Shown: piece after piece, positions 36,600-47,699 of the stretch | Layout: every line of letters starts with the position of its first letter | Position numbering within the stretch: position 1 is the stretch's first letter | Assembly: GCF_032062135.1 (NCBI RefSeq) | Contig: NC_092868.1 | Coordinates: 51,173,053 to 51,237,052, forward strand | Length of the DNA: 64,000 bases | Reading direction: 5' to 3' | DNA from: Pyxicephalus adspersus | Lineage: Eukaryota; Chordata; Amphibia; Anura; Pyxicephalidae | Program-made: the position numbers and the translations under genes | The notes under the pieces: model-generated | Told to the model about the DNA's origin: nothing | Seen by the model: the letters and a program-made list of their open reading frames with translations, nothing else | Databases searched by the model: none

Positions 36600-37425
36600 T
36601 TAGAATCTCTGTTATCTCTGAGTATTTTTTAGTTCTTGTGCCCCCTTGGAAAGATTTCCCCCATATTCTTTTTGGTAGACAATGGAAAACTAAAGGAAAT
36701 TTCTCCAAAATCACCATCCCTATTGAAAGATTACACCTCTTCCTGTTCTTGTTATCATGTGAAAGTTATGTGAAATCCATATATTTTGTGTTATCACCCA
36801 AACAGGCTACAGAGAGGACTTAGTATGGGCATGCTTGTCTAAAAGGGAATTACCCCCGGCATTATAGAGATTTTACAACACTTCTTGTTGTGTCTCCAAG
36901 ACAAAGTGAAACCTTCCCAAATGAACAAAGACAAAAAATAGTTTTTGGCTAAAATTACACTGTCAATGTATTGTGAATGTTAACAATTTCACACCCATGA
37001 AATATTAAAAAACAAGAGGACCTAAAATAACTTTTGAAAAGTTTTAGTGAATGGCCTAAGTCTTAAGGGTAGACATAAGACTTACTTCCAAAAGCTCACA
37101 CTAATGCAGTACAACCTGCAAACATCAACACAAATGGTGTCCCTGGTGAAAGCCATAGACCTGATACGGAGATTTTGACTTCAATTCACCCACAATTCCA
37201 TGCACGCTTCTCATAAAGTAAAGGCAGCGAGACCAGATATAAAACTGAAAATTGAAGGCAAATTTATTCCCAGATGTATGGCGTAAAGAAGAAAAAACTC
37301 TCTTCACCCAGATATATTACATATTTTATTTCCACCAAGAAAATGAGTTAAAAGAGAGAGTGAAACTATTTTCCACTTCAGAAACATCGCTCTGGACCTC
37401 CAGCTTTTAAACTTCGAGTCTCAGC
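36600..37425. other. no gene seen
   Basis: AT-rich sequence without recognised repeats or coding frames. Confidence 0.35.
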
Positions 37426-37429
37426 GACA

Positions 37430-37860
37430 CCCTCAGGTATTATAAATATCCAGTCCGCGCGTCCCTTCCGTGCAGGTGACAGTCAATTGACCATTGGGCG
37501 TTGAATTATTCATGAGGCCGGGGACTTCAGAGGGATCGTCACATGGCAAAAAAAGGGGCCAGAATAACTATTGTAAAAGGTCAGGCAGCCAAGTGGTATT
37601 GTAGCGACTTGATTAATTGACTAAATCATTAAGGTCTGACCTGGATCTCAAAAGTTTAATGGATGAGATGATGAGTTTCAGGAAGTTGATTTGCCACAAT
37701 AAAGATAAGAAGGTCGCAGGAAACCCGTCGATGACAGTCTACTCGAGGCAGAATGTCAAGAGCGAAATGGCGCTCGCTTCCTCTCGCCGTAATAATGGGT
37801 CTCTGCATTCTCTGATATCGCCGAAGTAAACATGCAAAATTTATTTTACTGTCAGGCTAT
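37430..37860. promoter_or_regulatory. candidate conserved noncoding element
   Basis: A repeat-free block with balanced composition and a higher CpG content than its surroundings (cagtccgcgcgtcccttccg, aatggcgctcgcttcctctc, tgatatcgccgaag). It carries homeodomain-like ttgattaattgac and bZIP/GATA-like motifs (ataaagataag). The 70-codon plus frame at 37617-37829 has no family signature. One of the strongest regulatory candidates by texture. Confidence 0.35.
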
Positions 37861-39425
37861 GTATTTGGTGGCAAAAAGTCAGCTCATGCATCTTTTCCCC
37901 AGGCTGCCAAACAAAGAGCCAATTTCTATCTGAATCCCACTGGATGTGTGTAAAAAGTGGACCTGTCATTGTTTTTTTATTAACACTTTCATGTGGCCAA
38001 ACTTCTAGGCAGGAACATTGTGGGTGATTCATAACACTGAGGACTGCAAATGATTTATCTATTTATTTCTGGTGTGTTTATTGTAAATAGGAATTAGTAT
38101 AATGATTATTGGCTTATTAGGGTTTTAATATTCAAACTCAATTTTGCTCATTGAACATTTTGTTTTGGTATTTAGGTTTGTTTTATTCATTTTATTTAGG
38201 GTATACTTAGTAACGTTTTCCGCCAAGATTCAGTCAACATTTACCTAAAACCTATGTATCTTTTATATTCGATTCAACACGTAATAAATTTTATATCTGT
38301 CATTATATATGAGTCCACCTGGATTTATTCATTTTACTCTAATGTAAAAAATGTTGTGTTGAGTTTATCTTTGGGTAAAACTTTTATATTTAGACACCCT
38401 AAGGCTCAATTTATAGAACATTCCTTGGTGGGATCCAATTACTGCCATTGAAACATGTAGACCTTTAAGATTCTCACAAGGAAATGTCCTATTCCCAATT
38501 TTATAAATAGAGCCTAATGAGGGTTTATAGCACATGAACAGGTCCAGGATAGTCAAGGGGAGATTCAGTAACCCTCAGAAGCCATAAAAGAAAATGGGTT
38601 CAACATTTATATAAACCCTAACAATGATTTTCTTCTGTTTGTCCCTCATTGTCCTTCATTGGTCTGAATTTTGATAGATCTATGCAAGAAGTTCAAACCT
38701 TATTGGTTGATGATACCAGTAATTGTATGAGCTGACAACTTCTTGTGTCTGTTCTGACCATTATTAAATACAATGACCAATGTGAAAGGGCTAGGGTTAT
38801 GTAGTCTTATCTTGTGGCAAATGGCCAAATGGGAAAGTGCCATGTTCTGTTGTCCTATCCTGTTCCTATTGCCCTGATACAAAAGGGCAGAAATGTATTA
38901 CTAGAAGGATCAGAAGAACGCAGCAAAATGTAAGCACTGGTAAGCTGCAATAATTTTGTTACTAAAGCACTTTCCATGCCAATAGAGAAAATGTATATTT
39001 TTCTTTACAATGAAGTGATGAAAATTCCAGATGCCAACAACATTTTGTGGAATATCATTGTCAATTGTACATTATCAGCAGGGTACCAAATATGGATACC
39101 TGACCAGGAAAATAAAAGTTTAGGAGGTATTTTACTTTTTTATTTACATCAAACCCATGCATAAATTGTGATCAAGGTTCTACCTACTAATTTGCATTTT
39201 AGAGACACTTTAATTTAGAATTTAATGGCAAATTCAGTAATTTGAAAGCAAACCTAATTTTGCCAAAATCAACCCCATTTATTACCACCTAATAGGAATC
39301 TTTGATATCTGGTATCTCATCTGTGTACAATCACGTCTGATATGTTTTCAACAGCGACAGTCTAGACGTTGGTGAGATTTTTGTTTTTTTTTTGCTCAAT
39401 ACAAAGTCAGTTCAGGTGTTGTCAT
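37861..39425. other. no gene seen; AT-rich
   Basis: Unique-looking AT-rich sequence with short open frames only. No second copy in the window was recognised. Confidence 0.35.
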
Positions 39426-39429
39426 AATT

Positions 39430-39930
39430 ATTAATGTCAACAGGAATGGCTCGGCTTGAAAGGCTGATGTGGGACTTGTTAAACGGTCAGGGGACGCATG
39501 CCGGTCGATGGAAAAGGAGTGTGAAACTGAAAATAAAGTAACCTTCACAAGTGGCTAAGGTCAGCCTAGTAATTGAAATTTGAATAACACACAAGGCAGG
39601 AGTCGCATTACACAAAATAATGGAAATGCCTTATTGATTGATACAGTGTCTCCACTGTTTATTTATCATAATTGTGTGCCAATTGAAATGTAATTTGTAG
39701 CATTACATTTTTTTTTCCTGCTGGCTTTCAATTACAGTCTCAAGTGAATTTCTGTTTATTTGTTCTTTGATTTTTTTCCTCTGCTGTATTTTTTTTTCTT
39801 TCTAAGAACCAAATAAGATTAGTAAAGCGATTAAAACAATGAAAAAGTCAGATTGGTGGGATTAATTTGGATGGTTCTTGTCTGTTGTTGACATGGAAAT
39901 GACATGAAAATGAATGGTACTCAAAGTCAG
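39430..39930. promoter_or_regulatory. candidate conserved noncoding element
   Basis: Repeat-free sequence with many homeobox/SOX-like cores (ccttattgattgatacagtg, atttatcataattgtg, ctaagaaccaaataag, attaaaacaatgaaaaag). Near 39735 is a splice-acceptor-like polypyrimidine plus ttacag, with no convincing exon after it. Inferred from texture. Confidence 0.35.
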
Positions 39931-40234
39931 TGTTAAAGTGTGATCAAGACAGAATGAGAGTGCAGAGCTTCATGGTATACCGACTTTGTGCATCCCAGGT
40001 AGTGTTCTTCCTGGTCCTTTTTATCCGGGCGCACTACCTGTCACTTTTCACTAACCACCCGGTTGCTTTTTGGTGGTTACTGAAGAGTTGGTTTACAATA
40101 CAGAGGCCACCACCTGCCTACAATTTCTTCCCACCCAGCTTAAAAAAATGTCTTGGTTGAACACTGCCAGGAGGCTCCTGGCTGCTCTTTCTTCACATGC
40201 TCAATTTTAGCCATGCATAGAAGGGGCTTTTCAC

Positions 40235-40524
40235 TACATTGGGGGGAAAAATGCCGATCTCACGTATGCGCAGTGAGATTGGCATCCTTTTTTTCCCCTT
40301 TACAGCAGGCTTCATCACCCGATCATGGTCCTGGACAGTGTGAGATTGGGTGACATAGCTTGAAGAAGAAAAGGAGATCGACAAAAATGGCGGCGCCGAG
40401 ACGATGGAGGATTCCAGGTTGGTAATTGACCCAATCAAGGATATCTCCTGCGAGATTGAGGGATCTGAGGAATTAAAGGTAAGTGTGATTTTTTTTCTTC
40501 AGTTTATTTCCTTTATCTTTCAAA
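40235..40524 (-). mobile_element. degraded copy of the 9896-type MITE
   Basis: In the opposite orientation it carries the same sub-blocks: dyad atgccgatctcac / gtgagattggcat (about 40252-40286), gaaaaggagatcgacaaaaa and tggcggcgcc, and an end like gtttatttcctttatctttc against gtttgagtatagttcctctt in the 9896 copy. The left boundary is uncertain. Confidence 0.55.
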
Positions 40525-40639
40525 TCTGAGCCTTCCGTTCTGGTTCTGAATCTTCTGCATTGAACAATGTTTTACCTACTTCCCCTTTAAATTCAGATTT
40601 CTGATAGTATATATATATTATATATAATATATACAATAT

Positions 40640-40707
40640 TACTATTATCATTAAACAAGATTTATATAGCGCCAACATATTATGCAGCACTGTACGTTAA
40701 ATAGGGA
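40640..40707 (-). mobile_element. SINE 3' tail
   Basis: The minus strand reads tacagtgctgcataatatgt, tggcgctatataaatcttgt, then a decayed AAT-type run. It directly follows a TA-rich stretch (40608-40632). Confidence 0.65.
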
Positions 40708-41083
40708 TTTATATATAAAAATATACAATAAATATATTTTGTCCCTGTGTACCCAACTGTATTCCATGCAGACAATTCTCCCGATTCTCACACTGCTGTA
40801 TCTTAATGTCCTCATCCAGTAAAAGCGTTAAGAAGGACTGATCTATTGGACTCACAACATTGTTTTCCGTTTACCTCTCCTGATCGTATCGTGCTCGTTT
40901 CTCTTATCTACTGGAAGTCACAATATTACTCCATAATAATATCTTTCAATAGTATTGTTGTACTGTATATTTCATATTGTCACTTGAAGGACATACTTTT
41001 ATCTGCCAAGCCTTGTTGTGCACTTAAAAAATATATTCGCTGCTGGAAATACAGCTGAAAATTTAAAGAGAATCTTGCCTTGG

Positions 41084-41085
<2 letters not shown>

Positions 41086-41142
<57 letters not shown>
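41086..41142. repeat. (TA)n microsatellite
   Basis: 57 bp of uninterrupted AT/TA dinucleotides (about 28 units). Tyr-Ile open frames here are artefacts. Confidence 0.95.
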
Positions 41143-41143
<1 letters not shown>

Positions 41144-41468
41144 CAAATAATTGCCCTCTCACTTTTTGGTCAATAAATGGCCCATCCATTTCAGCATTCA
41201 TATCTTTCTATTGGCCGGTGGGGTTGTCCATCATATCAGCAGTCAATAGAAGGATGGTTAGTGACCAGGACACCGTGTGGACACCAGTTGTCCATACAGC
41301 TGTTTGGTTTAGGAGAAGAGACCTATAATATGGATCTTCAACTCACATCACATACATTACTTTCAGCAAAATGTATGAAAATAGCTCCAAATGTTCTGAA
41401 AATATTCCATAGTTTTCTTTTTAAATGAATCAGCAAACCTGTCATTTTCTACATGCCATTGTACCCAA

Positions 41469-41580
41469 GAGGTGTCAAATCCTCCATATTTAGAGAAGTA
41501 TCATAACACTCTAATACAATTCTATTACCTCTCTGGCTGCATGACATCTGATGTGAGACTCAGACAGAATTTGTGGGGGA
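41469..41580 (-). repeat. 112-bp block, inverted twin at 52150-52262
   Basis: aagaggtgtcaaatcctcca, ctaatacaattctattacct, ctctggctgcatgacatctg and atgtgaga appear here. They recur in the same order on the opposite strand at 52150-52262 with an almost unbroken identical core of about 48 bp. It matches none of the other repeat families I recognise in the window. Confidence 0.85.
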
Positions 41581-41591
41581 AGAAAACACAA

Positions 41592-41900
41592 ATGCCTTAA
41601 AGTGGACATAAACCCTGACTAAATGACAACATAAAATATAAAAAAAAATATTTCTTACTTTAGCATCTTTTGTCTCAGTGCTTCTGATTTCCTGCAGCCA
41701 CATTCAGTCTACAGGTGCCACAGCAATGCTTATGTGGCATTTCTCAGAATGAGCTCCTGTGGAGGGGCCTCAAGCAGAGGACATTAAAAAGTGGTGGAGA
41801 TAGAAATAGGCTTAAAAGTGTATCAGTGCTTTGCAGGGCTAAGCAGTAGCTTCACTTTTAAAACTGTCCTGCATTTCTTCATTTCACTCCTGCAACCTAC
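41592..41900. mobile_element. probable TTAA-type MITE
   Basis: Begins ccttaaagtggacataaacc, the same terminal style as the elements at 4011 and 9896. The interior is non-coding and the right end is unclear. Confidence 0.4.
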
Positions 41901-41904
41901 ATTC

Positions 41905-43635
41905 ATTCTAGTTGCCACGAGAAAAGGTAATTCCCAGTATGACAATCATTTGATTGACACCCCTTTGGAGGAGGTTTGAGATTGTCCAAGCACTGAAAAA
42001 GAACACAGGAAAAAGGCCCCTCAACCCTTGGCAAGCTTCTGTTGGGATCAACATGAACATCCATCTTTATTTACCTTGACTATGCTGTATTACCAAAAGT
42101 CTAACTTTAGTTTGAGCACTACCCACCTTCCCAGTGGGTTACCCCTTTCCCCCAACCCCTGCATTTTTTTTCATTTAGATATTCAAAGCATATCTTTCTG
42201 ACATGTTCTCTGGATTAGTAAGGACTTGTTCAGTGTGGCAATAGGAACAGATTGGCCAGTCCCTGGACACACTGTTGGTTCTGCACCAATGTTTGAACAT
42301 TTTACATCAGACAATAATAACCTCACATTGTTGCCTACCTTCAATCCCTATTAACAGCTGCAGGTGAGACACTGCATTTAGCATCTAGTACAGTTCAGGG
42401 GTGTAAAGAAATGGCAACAAACTTACTATCAGTGTGAATTGGTTGTAATGATTGCTGATCTTTTTTAATACATAAGGGGGTTTATTTTCCTTATTTCTGA
42501 GATCAGGAACCCGGTGCTATAATTAGTTTTAGCAGACCATACAGCTCCTGTATATGTATTTCAGCATCATATTAAGCTATTTTTCTAGGGTCAAGCTTCC
42601 AAAGATTACACTGCAACTGCTGTTTAAATTATTCTATACAATAAGCCCCCCCCCCCCCCCCGTCTTGGTCCGTGCTCTTGCATTTAAAGAAGAAAATCCC
42701 TAGCAGACTTCTGCTGCCCTCTCTCTGCTCCTGACACTGTCACATTTGTAAAGTACACAGTGACGACGCTTATTGTATGATTTCAAACAAGTGACCCGGG
42801 GACAGAGATGGCTTTATCGCACGTGCCATGGCCCGCTAGTATCTGATTGCTTTTTTTTTTCCTTTTTCTCTGTCCTTTTAGCCCTGACAGTGACATGCGA
42901 TTTATTACATCTTGTGTGCCCACTGGAATTAAACTGGAAATTGGTGGGATGCCAGCAGTGTTTTATTTGAAGCCATGTTAACACCTAGGATACATTCTAG
43001 CTAGACATTTCTCCTTGAAGGGCATGAAATGTCCTCGGAATGAGCATTGCTTTAGGGGTCACAGTCTTGAAAGTGCTGCTGTTTAAACAATCACTGGCTG
43101 AATATCTGAAAGAAAAAGCTCTACGCCACACATAGTAGTTTCTGTGTCATGTACAACACAATAGAACGGCAGCAAAGGCCTCCATTTTTTTTTATGTCTA
43201 TATAAAATGCATTTTGCCGTCTCCGTAGAGAATTCTCGGATTCCCAAAATAAAACCGGAGCCTTCTGTTAAAAGCTTCCAGACCATGATGGAAAAATATT
43301 CATAGCACATAACAATAATACTTTTGTGTTCGAGCTGTCTTGTGTTCCGATAAAGTTATTTAACGTGAACCTGACACAGCCAAGCAAAAAGCATTTTAAG
43401 TTAACCACTTCAGGTCTCTCAGGAAGAGATGAATGGATTAAAGCACCAAGTTCTTATTCATTTATTGGCCAGTGATGCAATATTTATTATATACTTCATA
43501 ATCCTGAGCGACAAAATATTTTTATAATGGAATAATATTTTTTTTAAATCTGCAAATTACATTAGTTCTGCCATGAATGTTCCATCATTTTCTCTTATAG
43601 GTTGACAATGTTTTGTCTTAATCTTCCAATGGAGA
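41905..43635. other. no gene seen; poly-C run and one mixed block
   Basis: Contains 16 C residues at 42646-42661. 42740-43070 (acagtgacgacgcttattg .. cgcacgtgccatggcccgc) is repeat-free and may be conserved noncoding DNA. No recognisable coding frame. Confidence 0.35.
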
Positions 43636-43639
43636 CTAA

Positions 43640-43853
43640 GGGCCTAATTTATTAAAGCTCTCCAAAGCTTGTGAGGATACACTTTCATCGGTAAAGCTAT
43701 GTGATCCAGCAATCCTGGAATGGATCTGGTCCAGGATTCAAAACATTTGCTAGTAAATAGAAAAATAAATGATTCTAGGTTTGCTGGATAAAGCAGCTTC
43801 ACTGATCAAAGTGTTTCCTCCCCAGCCTTGGAGAGCTTCAATAAATCAGGCCC
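43640..43853 (+). mobile_element. palindromic MITE, full length
   Basis: Starts gggcctaatttattaaagct and ends agcttcaataaatcaggccc, which form terminal inverted repeats extending inward through ctctccaaagcttg / ccagccttggagag. Inner blocks cctggaatggatctggtcca and aaacatttgctagtaaatag match the 53790 copy. It is non-autonomous and no transposase is present in the window for this family. Confidence 0.8.
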
Positions 43854-44229
43854 AATAGGTGTTCATTTAATCAGACAAAAGGCAGGTATAATGCCCCCCC
43901 ATCCCACCACATGATTTGGTAAAGGTATCTGTTAAATAAGTTATCTGTCTTTCACAGACAAAGTATTGCATTTAAAAATATCCCCCTTCTACCTGTTGCC
44001 AACTTTCGTAGAGTTAAATTACAGCCACTTACAGTTACAATTTCAGCCAGTCCCTACTTTTTGTAGAGCTTTAGCTGTGACTCAGTAGGGGGCAGGAAGA
44101 CCTCTTCGGAGAGGCCACTGTGTCCATGCAGAGAATAAGAGTCTTAAGAGATTTTTCTACAATATGCTGGCAAGTGTTTCATGGCTAACTTCTAAAGATT
44201 TTAACTGTGACAGTTTAATACAAAAAACA

Positions 44230-44300
44230 AGGTAAGTAGATAGAAAGATATATAGAGAGAAATAGATTTAGGTAAAGAAAGAGATAGGTAGTATGAAAGC

Positions 44301-44356
<56 letters not shown>

Positions 44357-44520
44357 TTCTATTGATGGCTATAGACAAAGAAAGCGAGAAAGAGAGAGAC
44401 AGAGGGAGAGGAAGATAGAGATCGGTAGATAGAAACAGAGAGAAATATCAGATATTAAATGGATGTAGAGAAAGAAGGTGAGGGGGAGGCAGGTTGAAAG
44501 GTAGACAGATAGTGTTTTGC
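44230..44520. repeat. purine-rich tract with (GATA)14
   Basis: A strongly purine-biased stretch with degenerate tagata/gaaaga units surrounds a perfect (GATA)14 at 44301-44356. Degenerate flanks on both sides suggest an old, once longer array. Confidence 0.95.
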
Positions 44521-44819
44521 AACATTTACTTTTTTGTGCTCCCTAGCTTATAATATGGAGCTATAGACGGCCAATAGGATGCTACAGAATTACAACTTCT
44601 CTAGGTGAAACCTCTCATTGAAAACTATAATACAGCTATTTGTTGATTGACCTCAAGCAGGAGAAGTGTATAACAGCTAAGTCGATGTGTGTAGTAAACA
44701 ATATATTGTCCTGTGTATGAGCAGATTACTCTTTTTATTACTCCCAGTCTGGGGAGCTTTGAATATGTTTCTGTCTTCAATGATATTCTTTATCCCTGTA
44801 GAGTTTCTTTCTTTGACTA

Positions 44820-45110
44820 ATCATTAACAAAAGAGAAGGTTAATTCCAATTAAGGAGGTTAATGGAGATGTGTCATATTGTGTCTTTTAATGAAAAAGCA
44901 CGGATCCGTTTTGTTTTTTGAGTTGAAAACTTGCGGACAAGGCCTGGAGTAATTACTCTTGATGTTCTAGTCCGCTGTCAGGGCTTTATAAATACACAAT
45001 GCGTTTTAGATTTGAAGGAAGAAGTGTATTATACAGGGCAGACTGCGGGTCAGCGGCATATTTTTACTTATGTTTCTAAATTAGATTTGTTTTTAAATTG
45101 TCAGCAGTGT
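44820..45110. promoter_or_regulatory. candidate conserved noncoding element
   Basis: A repeat-free block with dense homeodomain-like cores (gaaggttaattccaattaag, gaggttaatggagatgtg, ggagtaattactcttg) and a TATA-like ctttataaatac. The 61-codon plus frame at 44931-45116 has no family signature. Inferred from texture. Confidence 0.35.
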
Positions 45111-45389
45111 AGATGAATTGAAAAGTTATCTAGGGACTGAAGGAAATATTGTCTTTTCTGTATCAGGAATACTTAAAGAGAACCTGTTACACATAGCAAA
45201 GCTGAGAATGCTGGCTTTTTTAAGGTGCAAGCTTTGGATTTTTAATCTTTGTTGCTGGCCTGAGGCATCTGTTCGGCCAATAAAGCATCAAGAAACCTGA
45301 TATATTCTTTGGTTCAATGTACATATACTCTGATCAGAAAGTAATGAGTTAGGTATTATTATTACTACAGCATGCAGATATTTTAGAGT

Positions 45390-45765
45390 TGTGCACTTAC
45401 ATCCTCATGACAACAGTTTGGTGACGGCATGGGTATGGCCATATGGACAACACTCCATGTTGATATGATTTGAGGAGTTTGGTGTGGATGAACTTGTGTG
45501 GTCTCCACAAAGCCCTGACCTCAACCCTACTGAACACTTTTGGGGTGACTTGGAATACCAATTATTAGTCAGATCTTCTCATCCAACAGCAAATTACTAT
45601 TGGTTTGAATAGATACAAAATCCCAGAGACATATCTGTTAAAAGCCTTCCATAAAAGCTATTATATCAGCAATAGGGGGGGCTCAACCCCAAAATGAATT
45701 CTCATGGTTTTTTAATGGAATGAATGGTAGGGGTAAAGCTCATACAGTGTGATGACAAGGAAAAT
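45390..45765 (+). mobile_element. Tc1/mariner-like transposon, 3' fragment
   Basis: Covers catgacaacagtttggtgac .. ggagtttggtgtggatgaac .. tcatcc..caac .. the 3' region tctcatggttttttaatgga. This is the layout of the last third of a vertebrate Tc1-like element. Another 3' end of the same kind lies at 49171-49330 on the minus strand. The terminal inverted repeat is missing here. Confidence 0.75.
45475..45612 (+). pseudogene. Tc1/mariner transposase C-terminal remnant
   Basis: A frame from 45475 to the stop at 45610-45612 translates to a segment with SPDLNPTEHFWGDLE. This is the Tc1/mariner signature around the last acidic residue of the DDE catalytic triad (family form SPDLNPIE.LW). After the stop, another frame resembles the family's C-terminus (IPETYLLKAFHK, then a GG-rich end). 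The first two catalytic aspartates and the DNA-binding domain are absent. The sequence is a dead fragment with at least one stop. Confidence 0.8.
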
Positions 45766-45854
45766 GCCTTCATAAAGACTCCAGTGCCCTCTTTTGCTTT
45801 TGAAGTTTTACAAAGCCTCTAATGAACGTTCCTTAAAATCCTGCAACAAACTTC

Positions 45855-45873
45855 AAAAAAAAAAAAAAAAAAA
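45855..45873. repeat. poly-A run (19 A)
   Basis: A homopolymer inside a MITE-like stretch. No retroposed gene precedes it. Confidence 0.9.
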
Positions 45874-45909
45874 CAGAACAGCAGCAGACTGATGAGCTTA
45901 TCTCTCTTC

Positions 45910-45965
45910 TGCTGATATCCCCTCCTATCAGCATGTCCTTGTTAGCACATGTGCTAACAAGGACA
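45910..45965. repeat. two adjacent hairpins, including a 32-bp perfect palindrome
   Basis: 45934-45965 is an exact palindrome with no spacer, each half tgtccttgttagcaca. Immediately to the left, tgctgata (45910-45917) pairs with tatcagca (45926-45933). The region is non-coding and probably lies in an old MITE (45770-46060). Confidence 0.9.
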
Positions 45966-46109
45966 AGCAAATCCTCTGCCTGGAGTTCAGCTTAAAACTT
46001 TGGATTGAGTGATGAGGGGTCAGAATGGTTGCCAGGTTTTCTAGCTGTCTGTGTTTCTCTTAGGAAGGTTCTCTCTCTCTCATTCTCTCTAGATGTGTGG
46101 GGATTTTAG

Positions 46110-46290
46110 ACCTGCATTGAGCCACAGCCAGGAGCAAACATAAGGAGGTTCAAAATGCGATGCTGCACGAGAGCCCTGTACACTCCCCAGTCATATGGGG
46201 CCCCAAGACAGTTTGATGGAAGACCCCAAGTCAGTTCTGCACAGGGTCCTACTGTTGGCAATGCCCGCCACTGGCCACAGCGGTCTACTG
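46110..46290 (+). repeat. interspersed repeat, pair of 47700-47945
   Basis: Shared blocks are ggaggt.caaaatgcgatgc, gagggcccca-like, ccccaagtcagttctgcaca and agggtcctactgttggcaat, against aggtgcaaagtgtgccgcag, gagggccccatacgctactc and ctgcacaggggaccactgtt. Unclassified and non-coding. Confidence 0.5.
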
Positions 46291-46616
46291 CAGGCTCAAC
46301 CAAAGTGCCAACCTCTCCCATTCCAGGTTGAGGTTAGGATCCTTTTCTGCAATTCAATTTCCCAGTGCAAATATTGTTTCACGTGGTGTAGTTTCCCTCT
46401 CTCATTTACACAGTAGCAGGAGCTACCAGTTGCATGGTTTCACACTGTGGGTATGAAAGGGTCCTAATAAAGGTGAATAAATTAAATTGGGACACTGCTT
46501 CCAGTGGGAACTTAGAGACAATATTCCTTACCTGGAACGTCATCTCATCACTTTCTCTTTACAGAAAGTTCCAGGAAGTGAAAGGATTATTACTGGTGAG
46601 AATAAAATGCTATTAA

Positions 46617-46628
46617 CCCCCCCCCCCC
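46617..46628. repeat. poly-C run (12 C)
   Basis: A homopolymer run. Confidence 0.9.
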
Positions 46629-46924
46629 TATTTTAAAATGGAAAAAAAACTACCTTAGTTGAAATTGGATTTTATTAGCAGGCTATGGTCTGAAGTGACC
46701 ACAACAGGTTCTCTTTTATGTAAATCCTGTTTACCCTGTATATAGCGGCCCTTTAAGAGGAGTTTGGTTAGTGGCAGTAATATGCAGCGGCTCCCTTTAA
46801 TTTATATTGTGTACAGCGAAGTAGGATGTCCTGCCATAGCGAGATATGAATGATTACACTATCTTACAGCAAGCGCTCTCTAATCTGCACCATGATTTTT
46901 ATGTGCCGTTTTCTGAAATAATTT

Positions 46925-47160
46925 ACTCAGCTATGTGTCAATACTGTCAGCCTTAAAGCCATTTAATTGTTTTTTATGTCAGCAACTGCTGAAATATCTT
47001 AAGTTAAAGATAACCTCTTTTTTTTGGGACCTCTCATGTATTGGTCATAAACTTCAAAGCAGGCCTCAACGAGACAGCCTTAATGGGTCGTGTTTTCATT
47101 GCCAGCTTATAACCATCTTTCTGCAGGCTTTAGATATTGATCTATCTGTATAATAATTCA
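46925..47160. promoter_or_regulatory. candidate conserved noncoding element
   Basis: A repeat-free block with catttaattgttttttatgt, cttaagttaaagataacctc and attgatctatctgtataat. Balanced composition and no coding. Inferred from texture. Confidence 0.3.
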
Positions 47161-47457
47161 CCTTACAGGATGCTGGCATTTTTCTCAAACTTATTTTTTC
47201 TATAGCCAGTATCTTGTATTACATGAGATTGCTCTTATGACATTTAGGTTATTAATGTCGAGTCTGATTTAAAGGGCAACTCCAGGCAACAGGTAGAATT
47301 GCTGTGTGCTGATATTAAGGATACACTTATTTTGTGGTTAAAGCAAACCAAGCATAGGATGTATTTGTTCCTGAAAATGGTAATTATTGTGCATGGGTAA
47401 CATTTACAGGTAATTACTACCCCTCCTGGTGATGGGTTTTCTAAATGGACAGCGCCA

Positions 47458-47595
47458 TTTAGGCATCATCCAGAGTTAGCATCTACTATCTGGACTGAGA
47501 TGACAGCTGATCAGCACCTGTTGCACCCTGTGACTTTCTACAATGTTGCAATGTTGCAGCTTGATCTATAGAGGAAGGGAGACTGGGAAAATGAT
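47458..47595 (+). repeat. interspersed repeat, pair of 59726-60260
   Basis: ttaggcatcatccagagtta, gcatctactatctggactga and tacaatgttgcaatgttgca match the sequence flanking the hAT insertion at 59822. It serves as an unoccupied family member for comparison. Confidence 0.6.
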
Positions 47596-47699
47596 TTAGG
47601 CTATGTAACATGTAAAGTTACTGACTGGTTCACTTAATAAATAGATAATAGGTAAAAATATAAAACTATTTACCCATAATCCACTGTGTGCTCCTATAC

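Noticed and set aside
41080..41201. Tyr-Ile repeat proteins on both strands (also 55533 and 57593)
   Set aside because: Direct readout of (TA)n microsatellites.
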